Shown here piece after piece: positions 19,601-25,546 of a DNA stretch of 64,000 nucleotides. The position numbers and the translations under genes are program-made. The DNA is from Acanthopleuribacter pedis (GTDB taxonomy: Bacteria > Acidobacteriota > Holophagae > Acanthopleuribacterales > Acanthopleuribacteraceae): NCBI RefSeq assembly GCF_017377855.1, contig NZ_JAFREP010000019.1:62001-126000 (forward strand), in the 5' to 3' direction. The number at the start of each line of letters is the position of its first letter. Positions within the stretch are counted from its first letter, which is position 1. The notes beneath the pieces were generated by a model. It had not been told where the DNA came from. It saw only the letters and a list, made by a program, of their open reading frames with translations, and searched no databases.

Positions 19601-19731
19601 ACGCGGTCCCAAGCCTGCGTTTGGATGGGTCCGGTGAAGCCGGCACGCCTTCAACCTGGGACCACCTCAGCCGTCCGCGCCCCGCGGGAACGGAATACAT
19701 CCCCTGGCTGCGCGGCGAACCAACCCCATAA
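13645..19731 (+). CDS. Ser/Thr protein kinase - TIR-like - STAND NTPase - TM - WD40 repeat protein
   Basis: 2028 residues. Residues about 30-320 are a complete Hanks-type kinase: P-loop GRGGMGSVYLA, catalytic VIHRDIKPHNLMV, DFG and APE-like AAPEQ. Residues about 345-475 resemble the TIR domains found next to nSTAND modules (DAVFWCHEKDYQTI, EPWRENSALRDAV, MPIIPLLLPGA). Residues about 490-900 are an nSTAND1-type NTPase: CPFRGLEVFREQDHHLFFGR, Walker A GPSGSGKSS near 530, Walker B CLVIDQFEEIF. One membrane helix lies at about 935-955 (VASMVLAVFASIMYVQS), followed by a short coiled coil. Two recognisable but weaker WD units start near 1090. Fourteen consecutive canonical WD40 units (17650-19490) fill the C-terminus, enough for two seven-blade propellers. 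The kinase is probably cytoplasmic; the topology of the propellers is uncertain because of the single helix. The start could also be ATG 13669 or 13684; none has a clear ribosome binding site. By analogy to other STAND proteins, the propellers would sense and the NTPase would switch kinase or TIR output. Confidence 0.9.
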   Translation: MMSVSKRRMNGRRMNHKDDEGHAVIGSRIGPYRIQRELGRGGMGSVYLAEREDDQLRMKVCVKVLHGHLNRRDVELRFRRERQLLADLRHPHIAVIHDAGSTDEGRPYFIMEYIEGHTIDMWCQLVQPSLQMILDTILKTARALALAHGQGVIHRDIKPHNLMVTNSGEPKLLDFGIAHLIGLDSNKGGSNRNPMTPAYAAPEQHKGQKLTPATDIYALGLVLLQLLTTRSPGEHACSPQEVVDQLVTGRYRAPSTTIPASADQTTVDAYSTEQAPAVLGPMVDIELPPLPEAVGYVVRRCLAENPRERFGDGADLIAALERVTAALSRDKSQNPARTKQLDAVFWCHEKDYQTIRAITAVLNANHELKLFPPADLPWESLTDRAWEAAFADSRTCIACLGQGENAREPWRENSALRDAVAFYSAEMPIIPLLLPGAKIPSRQSALPAFVRGCQWLRADKLLDTGDTHFLYEAIFRQSQEHGEEYEPTGTCPFRGLEVFREQDHHLFFGREALTQRIVEYLRDNPFIAVLGPSGSGKSSVVQAGVLPELRAADYALALFTPTHKPMEELAYALSRCIDENTTRKAAGRLLTRLQASSEALHYIGREIPEKTGKKRLCLVIDQFEEIFTLADREEANAFADAISNAVEQPNGIAVLITMRSDFLGKCVIHPHVNDLIMDNGLQTKPMNRTELTRAIHEPARIGGLTLESGLLERLLDDVAGAAGELPLLEHALLELYEHRQGGLLTRAAYDEIGGIAGALAKRAESEYTALADADRRILRKIFVLCLVHPGEGAEDTRRRATMDEITAVAGDQTETLLGRWTTSRLLTATADATRGLELVDVAHEALIRNWHRIGEWMAEDRATAQAINRLRRRAEAWDEAGRDPDHLLRGGLLQQMVDLKKEHGDHLGPMALTFLNEGIHQSEREYRTRRNIRRAITTLGVASMVLAVFASIMYVQSRAAERSAKRATEQALYEKKRAQEQTLESNYHLALTLNEQAGNALSSSPAEAWLYSLAALSQEIPDNLSLPEPVGRLLDPRMQGKGRLLWGSPPAPPLSHFAVTDDGRTLALADPNGVVRIMDTLSGQQKTLLTQARHGLTAMKFSPDGTWLAASSEREDVYLWNLETPHFTLLTDAHRGTVGAFAFCANSRFLASADSQGELLVHDLTRKEQIHRISTPGAIQHLAFLAHRLFAADRGGRPITLGSVYQDELTLTPLQRNGDAPIIAFTQCGGEAVVAADDLGTLHFYRENGTLLKTIQLARNIQFLSASPQENVFAVYDQNERLSLWRADGDNEMIWEQAPRSLSEITLSPTSLLALTPGGGLERLRLDNGTSLGGLIGHRDGVICVAFSPDGRILASSSDDETVRLWDTQTGACLQVLAGHEDGVGNVGFSPDGNMISSSSGDHSVRLWQRDPATERFETKAVLRGHDKAVWAAVFSPDGTRLATVSADTSVRIWNLEGMNNQSQPSAVLTGHQDIIYSAVFTPDSRMLATGSADRTVRLWDVSRPGREREAAVLRGHEAPVHFLACSPDGKQFASSSGDATIRLWSREEANKKSYAPTVLKGHSGGVYTIAYSPDGRFLVSSSEDSTVRLWDLSVDQRPMQPVVSLRGHSNSVRGVAFSPDGRRVASASLDRTIRLWEPRPTDQEVEQTALLYGHTAGVAAVAFSPAGDMFASASADGTLRLWQKTADGHRPKAVDVLRGHTSIIFSAAFSPDGRRLASGSFDQTVRLWDLQGERAKPRVFRGHENVVFDVAFSPDGARVASSSGDLTIRVWSAEDETAEFITLRGHEGTVHGVAFSPDGHRLASASRDRTLRIWDLGKDLGNDTPFIELRGHSADLWDVAYAPDGTRLATASDDLTVRLWDLRGTPSPLTVLRGHTKPVHGVAFSPDGRYLASSSADTSVRIWDVNDGRALAVLLGHRGSVMFGLAFDPSGKLLVSPSEDQTMRLWRIDHLLLPPPTQPSHTFYRDLLNRSLYQMGYHFDGAKLNAVPSLRLDGSGEAGTPSTWDHLSRPRPAGTEYIPWLRGEPTP

Positions 19732-19747
19732 ACGAAACCCTTTACCA

Positions 19748-19778
19748 AAGAAAAGGCGGCAACCGCGAAGCTGCCGCC
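19748..19778 (-). terminator. Terminator of the 19801-20754 gene
   Basis: Read on the minus strand, GGCGGCAGC pairs with GTTGCCGCC across a short loop and is followed by TTTTCTTT. It lies just beyond the stop of the leftward gene. Confidence 0.75.
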
Positions 19779-19800
19779 ATGGTTTCAAAAACGGGTGCCG

Positions 19801-20754
19801 TTACAGTTCCCTAGGCGGAAGGGTTTCCCCACCGTGCACCAGATACACGCGTGCGGTTCGGGATTGGCCCGTTTTATCGGTAACGGTCACGTCGGCGTAG
19901 CTGCCGCCGCGCCCCTCCAGGCGCACAATATGGGTTGGCTGATCGGCGCCGTTAAAGCTCACCACATTCGGCCCCCATTTCCAAGCATAAGTCGTGTCGC
20001 CGCAACCGCCCAAAACGAACGCACGCACCTCAAAGGTGGTCACATTGTACTGGGTGACACGGGTGGTTGCCCTTGCGGAAACACCGATGCCGGGCACAGG
20101 ATTACAGGTATTGTCTTGCGCGGTTGTCGAAATCAAAAAAGGACGGCCAAGCGAATCGCAGCCTTCTAGCGAAACAAACACGCGGGCGCGGCAGTCACGA
20201 CCACAACCCTCCATACTGTTGGTTCGCGTCACATCAAAGGAAGCGCCCTCGCCTTCACGAACATAACCCACGGCTTGGCCGTCGATCGACAAATCGACCG
20301 ATATATACCACGCGCCGCGGCACGGCCCTTGATAAAACGCACGGGCGCGACCTGACTGTGGCATCGCATTGGCCTCAATACCCGTACCGGCTAATGAATG
20401 AACAACCGCCTTGTCACGGGGATCCAAGGCGGGCAGGCCTTCACCCTGAAGAATTTGATGAAGGCGCGCTTCCCGGGCCAGCAACTTCTCGCGACGCAAG
20501 GCGCCGTCGCCCGTGGTTTTCCAGGCAAGCGCCGCCAGTTGGTCTTCAACCTCGGCAAGCGCCGCGGAAAACCCCTCCTGCCCGGAAAGGAAACGCACCG
20601 TTTGGGTACCGTTTGATTTCTCCCAAATCCCAGGGGAAAGTTCAACCCATTCAGCATCGACCTCGGCCCAAAAAGCCCTTTTCATGTCGGGTGAGGTCTG
20701 AGCGATATCAGGACCCTGGAACAGTGCCAGGGTGCAGAAAAACAAGGTTAGCAT
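19801..20754 (-). CDS. Secreted protein of unknown family, tandem paralogue A
   Basis: 317 residues from ATG 20754-20752, six bases after GAGGAG on the minus strand. The longer frame to 20787 has no ribosome binding site. The N-terminus MLTLFFCTLALFQG is a signal peptide. I do not recognise the family. Visible features are PGIWEKSNGTQTVRFLSG near residue 40, a helical stretch (LAALAWKTTGDGALRREKLL), RAFYQGPCRGAW near 140, SMEGCGRDCRARVFVSLEGC near 180, and a C-terminal beta domain containing VLGGCGDTTYAWKWGPNV. The paired cysteines suggest disulphides in an exported protein. The next gene upstream on the same strand (21032-21958) shares all these landmarks in the same order, so the two arose by duplication. 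Each has its own terminator and they are 277 bases apart. Confidence 0.75.
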   Translation of the reverse strand: MLTLFFCTLALFQGPDIAQTSPDMKRAFWAEVDAEWVELSPGIWEKSNGTQTVRFLSGQEGFSAALAEVEDQLAALAWKTTGDGALRREKLLAREARLHQILQGEGLPALDPRDKAVVHSLAGTGIEANAMPQSGRARAFYQGPCRGAWYISVDLSIDGQAVGYVREGEGASFDVTRTNSMEGCGRDCRARVFVSLEGCDSLGRPFLISTTAQDNTCNPVPGIGVSARATTRVTQYNVTTFEVRAFVLGGCGDTTYAWKWGPNVVSFNGADQPTHIVRLEGRGGSYADVTVTDKTGQSRTARVYLVHGGETLPPREL

Positions 20755-20977
20755 TAGTAACTCCTCAGTAGTACAGGAACATATCAATAAGATATCCTTA
20801 GGTAAGGTATAAATCTCATATCCGGCATTAAGAAAGGTATTTTCTTTCTAAACCATACACCCGGATATTCGACAATCCTCCCTATCAAGCGTTCCTTATC
20901 TAACCAAGCAATAAACGTTCATGGAATGGTTCGGTTTCTTTTTAAAAAACTCGAGGCGCTCACCCATGACCAAACAG

Positions 20978-21007
20978 GAAAAAGGCGGCAACCGCGCAGT
21001 TACCGCC
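20978..21007 (-). terminator. Terminator of the 21032-21958 gene
   Basis: On the minus strand GGCGGTAAC pairs with GTTGCCGCC (one G-T pair), followed by TTTTT, directly after the stop codon. Its stem sequence is close to that of the terminator at 19748-19778, consistent with duplication of gene plus terminator. Confidence 0.8.
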
Positions 21008-21031
21008 AAAATATACGCATCAATACCTGGC

Positions 21032-21958
21032 TTAGGGAATAAAATCACCGTCATGGGGCCGCAGGGTAATCCGTCGGGATTGGGTGGTTCCCCGCGCATC
21101 GGTCACGGTCAGGGTTACATAACTTGCAGTCCGCCCATTCAGCACCACGCTGATAAATTGCTGGTTGAGGTTGTTGTTCGTCGTGACATTGGGACCCAAG
21201 GTCCACCGGAACTGGTACGGGCCACAACCGCCGGATGCAAAAGAACTGAGGAAGTAGCGGCTCCTGGATGGGAGGCCGTAGCCGGGTTCCGCCCAAGCGC
21301 CGACATTTAAGGTTGAAGACACGGGTGCACAAGTCTGATCCACATCACGAACCGACAAGCTGAAGTAACGTCCGTCACCCGTACAGCCGGACAAGGTCAC
21401 GACGACCTCGGAGGAACAAACCGTGCCACACCCTTCGAACCGCTTTGAAAGCGAGCGGTTGAACGAGATCCCCGAGCCGCTCGCGTATTCCGCCTCCGCG
21501 CGTCCATCGATAACCCCGGACACCCGAATCGACCATTGGCCGTAACAGGGACCCTGGTAAGCAACGCGCCCCAATCCTGCTTGCGCCTCTGCATCCGCAT
21601 ACAAGCTGATGTTGCCCAAGGTTTGGGATACGCTTTTATGGCGCGGGTCCAGCAGGTCTCCGTCGTCAGCAGCCAGAGCCTGTTCCAAAAAGGCTTCCCG
21701 CTGCGCCAGGTAAGCCCGACGCCCGTTTAAACCCTGTTCCTCAAACTGATCCAAGAGGGACAACTCGGCGGAAACCGCGTCCAGTTCATGGACAAAAGCC
21801 TCTGAGCCGGAGGTAAGGCGGTAAAGGCGTGAACCTACTTCTTTTTCCCAAACCCCAGGCGCAGTCTCGTGCCACGGAGCTGCCGAAAAGGTGTCGGCGG
21901 CGGCGACGTCGACACCGGGCTGAAACAAGCCAAGCGATAACAAAATAACAAACATCAT
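21032..21958 (-). CDS. Secreted protein of unknown family, tandem paralogue B
   Basis: 308 residues with a short signal peptide (MMFVILLSLGLFQPGVDVAA). There are two adjacent ATGs, and GGAG lies five and eight bases upstream of them. It is a paralogue of 19801-20754. Shared landmarks are APGVWEKEVGSRLYRLTSGS, RVAYQGPCYGQWSIRVSG, RFEGCGTVCSSEVVVTLSGC and SGGCGPYQFRWTLGPNV, the last in a C-terminal immunoglobulin- or PKD-like beta region ending near YVTLTVTDARG. Cysteine positions are conserved between the two. No enzymatic motif is visible. A structural, surface or secreted binding role is possible but unsupported. Confidence 0.75.
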   Translation of the reverse strand: MMFVILLSLGLFQPGVDVAAADTFSAAPWHETAPGVWEKEVGSRLYRLTSGSEAFVHELDAVSAELSLLDQFEEQGLNGRRAYLAQREAFLEQALAADDGDLLDPRHKSVSQTLGNISLYADAEAQAGLGRVAYQGPCYGQWSIRVSGVIDGRAEAEYASGSGISFNRSLSKRFEGCGTVCSSEVVVTLSGCTGDGRYFSLSVRDVDQTCAPVSSTLNVGAWAEPGYGLPSRSRYFLSSFASGGCGPYQFRWTLGPNVTTNNNLNQQFISVVLNGRTASYVTLTVTDARGTTQSRRITLRPHDGDFIP

Positions 21959-22444
21959 AAAGCACTCCAGAATTAGTATGTTCTATAAAAGAACGTAAGA
22001 AAAGCGACAAGACATCAATATGAAATCTTAGAGATCAATCAGGGAATGCAACCATGTTGAACCCACGAGCTTCATAAAGACGTCCCACAAAAAGGAGAGC
22101 AATAGACGACGGAAAATTGAGTCACATTATTTCATCAAAATTTAATCTTTCCACAGCTTCAATCTAAATTGAGCGATTCGTGGTGGCGCACTTGCTCAAG
22201 TATCGGCGCGTCCTGCGCCAAGCGTTGGGCTGCAAGGTGCAGTAACCATGCTCGACGTACCTTTAAGGTTCGCGTCGTACGGGACTCCGGTGCACTTTTT
22301 CTAACACCTTTCGCTCCAACATCTTAAGCAATTGCATCCCCCCAAATCGCACACTTTCGGTAAAAAAAGGGAAGGCGACACACCCACTGTATCGGGATGT
22401 ACGGGGCGAGCGCGCCGCCTTCCAACTCCAGCCAATCGGTTGTG
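21959..22444. other. Intergenic region, no gene seen
   Basis: It separates folE from the secreted paralogues. It contains CTAAATTGAGCGAT at 22164-22177, a 14-mer that recurs at 33925-33938 inside a hairpin, and a small dyad around CCTTTAAGG near 22263. I see no coding potential or clear terminator for folE. Confidence 0.45.
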
Positions 22445-23122
22445 CTAGACCCCCACCGCCGTGGAGGTCACCATCGTCATAAATTCTTGGCGCATCATCA
22501 TGTTGGTTTGGAATTCACCCGTCATGCGCGTGGTAATGGTGGCTGCTTCTGTTTTGTGTACGCCGCGGGTGGTCATGCACTGGTGTCTGGCGTCAATCAA
22601 GACGGCGACACCGCGCGGCTGCAGCACTTTTTCCAAGGTATCCGCGATTTGGGACGTCATGGTTTCTTGGGTTTGTAAGCGTTTCCCGAAACAGTCCACC
22701 AAGCGGGCCAGCTTGGAGATACCCACAACCCGTTTATCCGGCAGGTAGGCCACGTGGGCCACACCCAGGATGGGCACGATGTGGTGTTCGCAGTAAGATT
22801 CAAGGCGCATGTTTTTCAGCAGCACCATCTCGTTGTAACCTTCCACTTCTTCAAAAGTTTTGGCGAGAATGGCAACCGGATCCTGGGTATAACCGCGAAA
22901 AAAATCCTCGTAGGCGCGCGCGACGCGGTCCGGGGTTTCCAACAAACCCTCACGGGTGGGGTCGTCACCCGCCCATCGAATAAGCGTTCGCACGGCTGCT
23001 TCCGCCTCGGATCGGCTCGGACGCCGCGGCTTTGGGATCCGGTCTGATGATGCAACATCCATGTCGGAGATCTCATCGTAGGTCGTCTCAACTTCAACCA
23101 TCGCAGGCACATCTTGTGACAT
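22445..23122 (-). CDS. folE: GTP cyclohydrolase I
   Basis: Converts GTP to dihydroneopterin triphosphate, the first step of tetrahydrofolate and pterin synthesis, in the cytoplasm. 225 residues. AAGGAG lies six bases before the ATG. Residues 1-45 are a variable extension. The catalytic domain follows: zinc and active-site residues in SYCEHHIVPILGVAHVAYLP, then VVGISKLARLVDCFGKRLQ, the second zinc Cys in DARHQCMTTRGV, and the C-terminal MTGEFQTNMMMRQEFM. Length and motifs are ordinary for the family. It is transcribed alone, divergent from thrC with a 355-base gap. Confidence 0.96.
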   Translation of the reverse strand: MSQDVPAMVEVETTYDEISDMDVASSDRIPKPRRPSRSEAEAAVRTLIRWAGDDPTREGLLETPDRVARAYEDFFRGYTQDPVAILAKTFEEVEGYNEMVLLKNMRLESYCEHHIVPILGVAHVAYLPDKRVVGISKLARLVDCFGKRLQTQETMTSQIADTLEKVLQPRGVAVLIDARHQCMTTRGVHKTEAATITTRMTGEFQTNMMMRQEFMTMVTSTAVGV

Positions 23123-23477
23123 CGATTGCTCCTTGCATGACGCGGCGAGCCGGCCGGCGCGCCGCGCCCAGCGTATTTGGACGAATAAGGGTTATCCGAC
23201 TACAGGAGCAAGCTTAAAGCGTCCAAACCCCAAGCGAAACAAAAAATATGGACAGAGATTGGATGAAAGCTTGTTTTCGCATGGACAAAATAAAAAAAAC
23301 CTTTGTAGTACGGGCTGTTCGCACGCCGCCATGCTTGATTAACCACCCGTTTTTGTACTAGGTTAGGGGGTCAACAAGGCGTGATCTTGTCCAGGTTCCC
23401 CACCCGACGACCGCCTTCAAGGTACCGACGCCCCCGCGACGGCGCCAACTTGATTTCCCCAATCCACGAGGTACACC
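23123..23477. other. Divergent promoter region between folE and thrC
   Basis: It must contain the promoters of both folE (left) and thrC (right). A-rich stretches occur near 23238-23310. I could not identify a convincing -35/-10 pair, an attenuator or a riboswitch. Confidence 0.4.
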
Positions 23478-24533
23478 ATGGCAGGCCTGATTGAACGCTA
23501 TCGCGAATTTCTTCCCGTAAGCGACGCGACCCCGATTATTTCCCTGGAAGAAGGCAATACCCCGCTGATACCAGCGCCTCACCTTTCAAAATTAACCGGC
23601 GCACGGGTTTTCCTTAAGTACGAAGGCGCCAACCCGACCGGCAGCTTTAAAGATCGCGGCATGACCATGGCCGTGTCCAAGGCCGTTGAAGACGGCGCCA
23701 AGGCCGTTATTTGCGCCTCCACCGGCAACACCTCGGCCGCCGCCGCCGCTTATGCCGCGCGTGCCGGCATTAAATGTATTGTATTGATCCCCGAGGGCAA
23801 GGTCGCCCTGGGTAAGTTGTCCCAAGTCGCCCTTTCCGGCGCCGATATTTTGCAAATTAACGGCAACTTCGACGAATGCCTCAACATGGTGCGCTACCTT
23901 TCCGAGAACTACCCCGTCGCCCTGGTCAACTCGGTGAACCCCTACCGCATCGAGGGCCAGAAAACCGGCGCTTTTGAAATTGTCGACCAGCTGGGTTACA
24001 CACCAACCTACCAAGCCATGCCGGTGGGCAACGCGGGCAACATCACCGCCTACTGGGCCGGTTACAAAGCCTATCACGCGGCCGGCAAAGCCGAACGTCT
24101 GCCCACCATGCTTGGCTTCCAGGCAGCCGGCGCGGCACCCATCGTCAACGGTCAGGTGGTCGAAGCCCCCGAAACCGTTGCAACCGCGATTCGCATCGGT
24201 AACCCCGCGAGTTGGAAGCAGGCCGAGGCGGCCCGTGACGAATCCGGCGGTTTGATTCAGGCCATTGAGGACGAGGCGCTCCTCGAAGCCTACCACCTGC
24301 TCTCTTCCAAGGAAGGCGTGTTCTGCGAACCGGCTTCGGCAATCGGCGTCGCCGGCATTTTGCGCTTGGCCAAACAGAACTTCTTCAAAGAGGGCGACTC
24401 CGTCGTTTGTATTCTCACCGGCAACGGCCTCAAAGATCCGCAAACCGCGATGACCTTCTCAGAAGAGGTTCAGGTTCTCGCCGCGGACGGCCCCGCCGTC
24501 GCCGAACATCTTGGTTTTGTAGCAGTAGGTTAG
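23478..24533 (+). CDS. thrC: Threonine synthase
   Basis: A PLP enzyme that converts O-phosphohomoserine to threonine. 351 residues, the short bacterial form. The PLP-binding Lys is in ANPTGSFKDRGM (near residue 58). STGNTSAAAAAYAARAG is the phosphate/PLP loop, and VGNAGNITAYWAGYK and EPASAIGVAGI are further family motifs. Four bases separate its stop from the ATG of thrB, which makes the last two steps of threonine synthesis one transcriptional unit. The start is ATG 23478 with CGAGG upstream. No leader peptide for attenuation was seen. Confidence 0.96.
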   Translation: MAGLIERYREFLPVSDATPIISLEEGNTPLIPAPHLSKLTGARVFLKYEGANPTGSFKDRGMTMAVSKAVEDGAKAVICASTGNTSAAAAAYAARAGIKCIVLIPEGKVALGKLSQVALSGADILQINGNFDECLNMVRYLSENYPVALVNSVNPYRIEGQKTGAFEIVDQLGYTPTYQAMPVGNAGNITAYWAGYKAYHAAGKAERLPTMLGFQAAGAAPIVNGQVVEAPETVATAIRIGNPASWKQAEAARDESGGLIQAIEDEALLEAYHLLSSKEGVFCEPASAIGVAGILRLAKQNFFKEGDSVVCILTGNGLKDPQTAMTFSEEVQVLAADGPAVAEHLGFVAVG

Positions 24534-24537
24534 GCGT

Positions 24538-25434
24538 ATGACATTCACCGTTTCCGCGCCGGCCACGTCCGGCAACCTCGGCCCGGGTTTCGATCAATTA
24601 GGCCTGGCCTACGACCTGCGCCTCACGATTCATGCCGAACCGGCCGAGCGTTTCTCGGTCGTCACCGAGGGCGAAGGTGCCGGCAGCTTGCCGACCGACG
24701 AACACAACCTGATCGCGCGCACCTACCGCGCGGCCTGCGAACGCCTGGACAAACCGGTGGTTCCGCTGCACATGCGCGTGATCAACCCGATCCCGGTGTG
24801 CGGTGGCTTGGGTTCCAGTGCGACCGCCCTGTCCGGCGGTGAAGCGCTGGCGGCGGCAGTCCACGGCCTGCCCTTAGATCGCGAGGCGGTATTCCAACGC
24901 TGCGCCCAAGCGGAAGGCCATCCCGACAACGCGGCGCCCGCGGTGTTCGGCGGCTTGCATTTATGCGGCCAAAACGGTGACCGATTCACAACCGAAAAAA
25001 TCCCCATGGACGCGCGTCTGCGCGTCCTCCTTGCGACCCCATGCGACCGCGCCGACACCGAAACCATGCGCCGCGCCCTACCCGAATCCTGGCCGCAAGC
25101 GGACCTCGATTTCAACCGCGACCTGGTGCAACGCCTGCTCCACGCGCTGAAAACCGGCGAACCGGCAGGCCTGGCCTGCTCCCAGCAAGACCGCATCCAC
25201 CAACCCTATCGCCTGCCCCTGCTCAAAAACACCAAAGCCGTTTTTGATTTGTGGTGCGCCGATCCGAGGCTGCCAGGGGTATTTTTGAGCGGATCGGGCC
25301 CGACCGTGGCAGCCTGGGTACGGGACGAGACACTGAGCGCCGCCCCCTTCGCCCACGCCCTCGGTGAGGCGGGCATCGAAGCCAAAATCCAACTGGTCGC
25401 CGTCGACCAGGAAGGCCTGCGCTTAGGCAGTTAA
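24538..25434 (+). CDS. thrB: Homoserine kinase
   Basis: Phosphorylates homoserine with ATP, supplying the substrate of the adjacent threonine synthase. 298 residues, a GHMP kinase. The N-terminal motif SAPATSGNLGPGFDQLGLAY, the glycine-rich ATP loop VCGGLGSSATALSGGEALAA, and the C-terminal GVFLSGSGPTVAAWV are all present. It starts four bases after the thrC stop, within a probable thrCB operon. No homoserine dehydrogenase or aspartokinase gene is in the window. Confidence 0.95.
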   Translation: MTFTVSAPATSGNLGPGFDQLGLAYDLRLTIHAEPAERFSVVTEGEGAGSLPTDEHNLIARTYRAACERLDKPVVPLHMRVINPIPVCGGLGSSATALSGGEALAAAVHGLPLDREAVFQRCAQAEGHPDNAAPAVFGGLHLCGQNGDRFTTEKIPMDARLRVLLATPCDRADTETMRRALPESWPQADLDFNRDLVQRLLHALKTGEPAGLACSQQDRIHQPYRLPLLKNTKAVFDLWCADPRLPGVFLSGSGPTVAAWVRDETLSAAPFAHALGEAGIEAKIQLVAVDQEGLRLGS

Positions 25435-25546
25435 ACGGTTATGCGATGACCCATTGAGAAACCGCAAGCCATCGGCGAACCTGGTGCTCGCGTCAATCCA
25501 CCTGTGTCATAATGACCGGTAATGAATATCACACGAGGTTACCCCG

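Noticed and set aside
12422..21958. Reading the kinase-TIR-STAND gene as part of a defence island
   Set aside because: Neighbours are mdh and two secreted paralogues. No other defence, phage or mobile gene is adjacent, so only the gene itself supports that idea.
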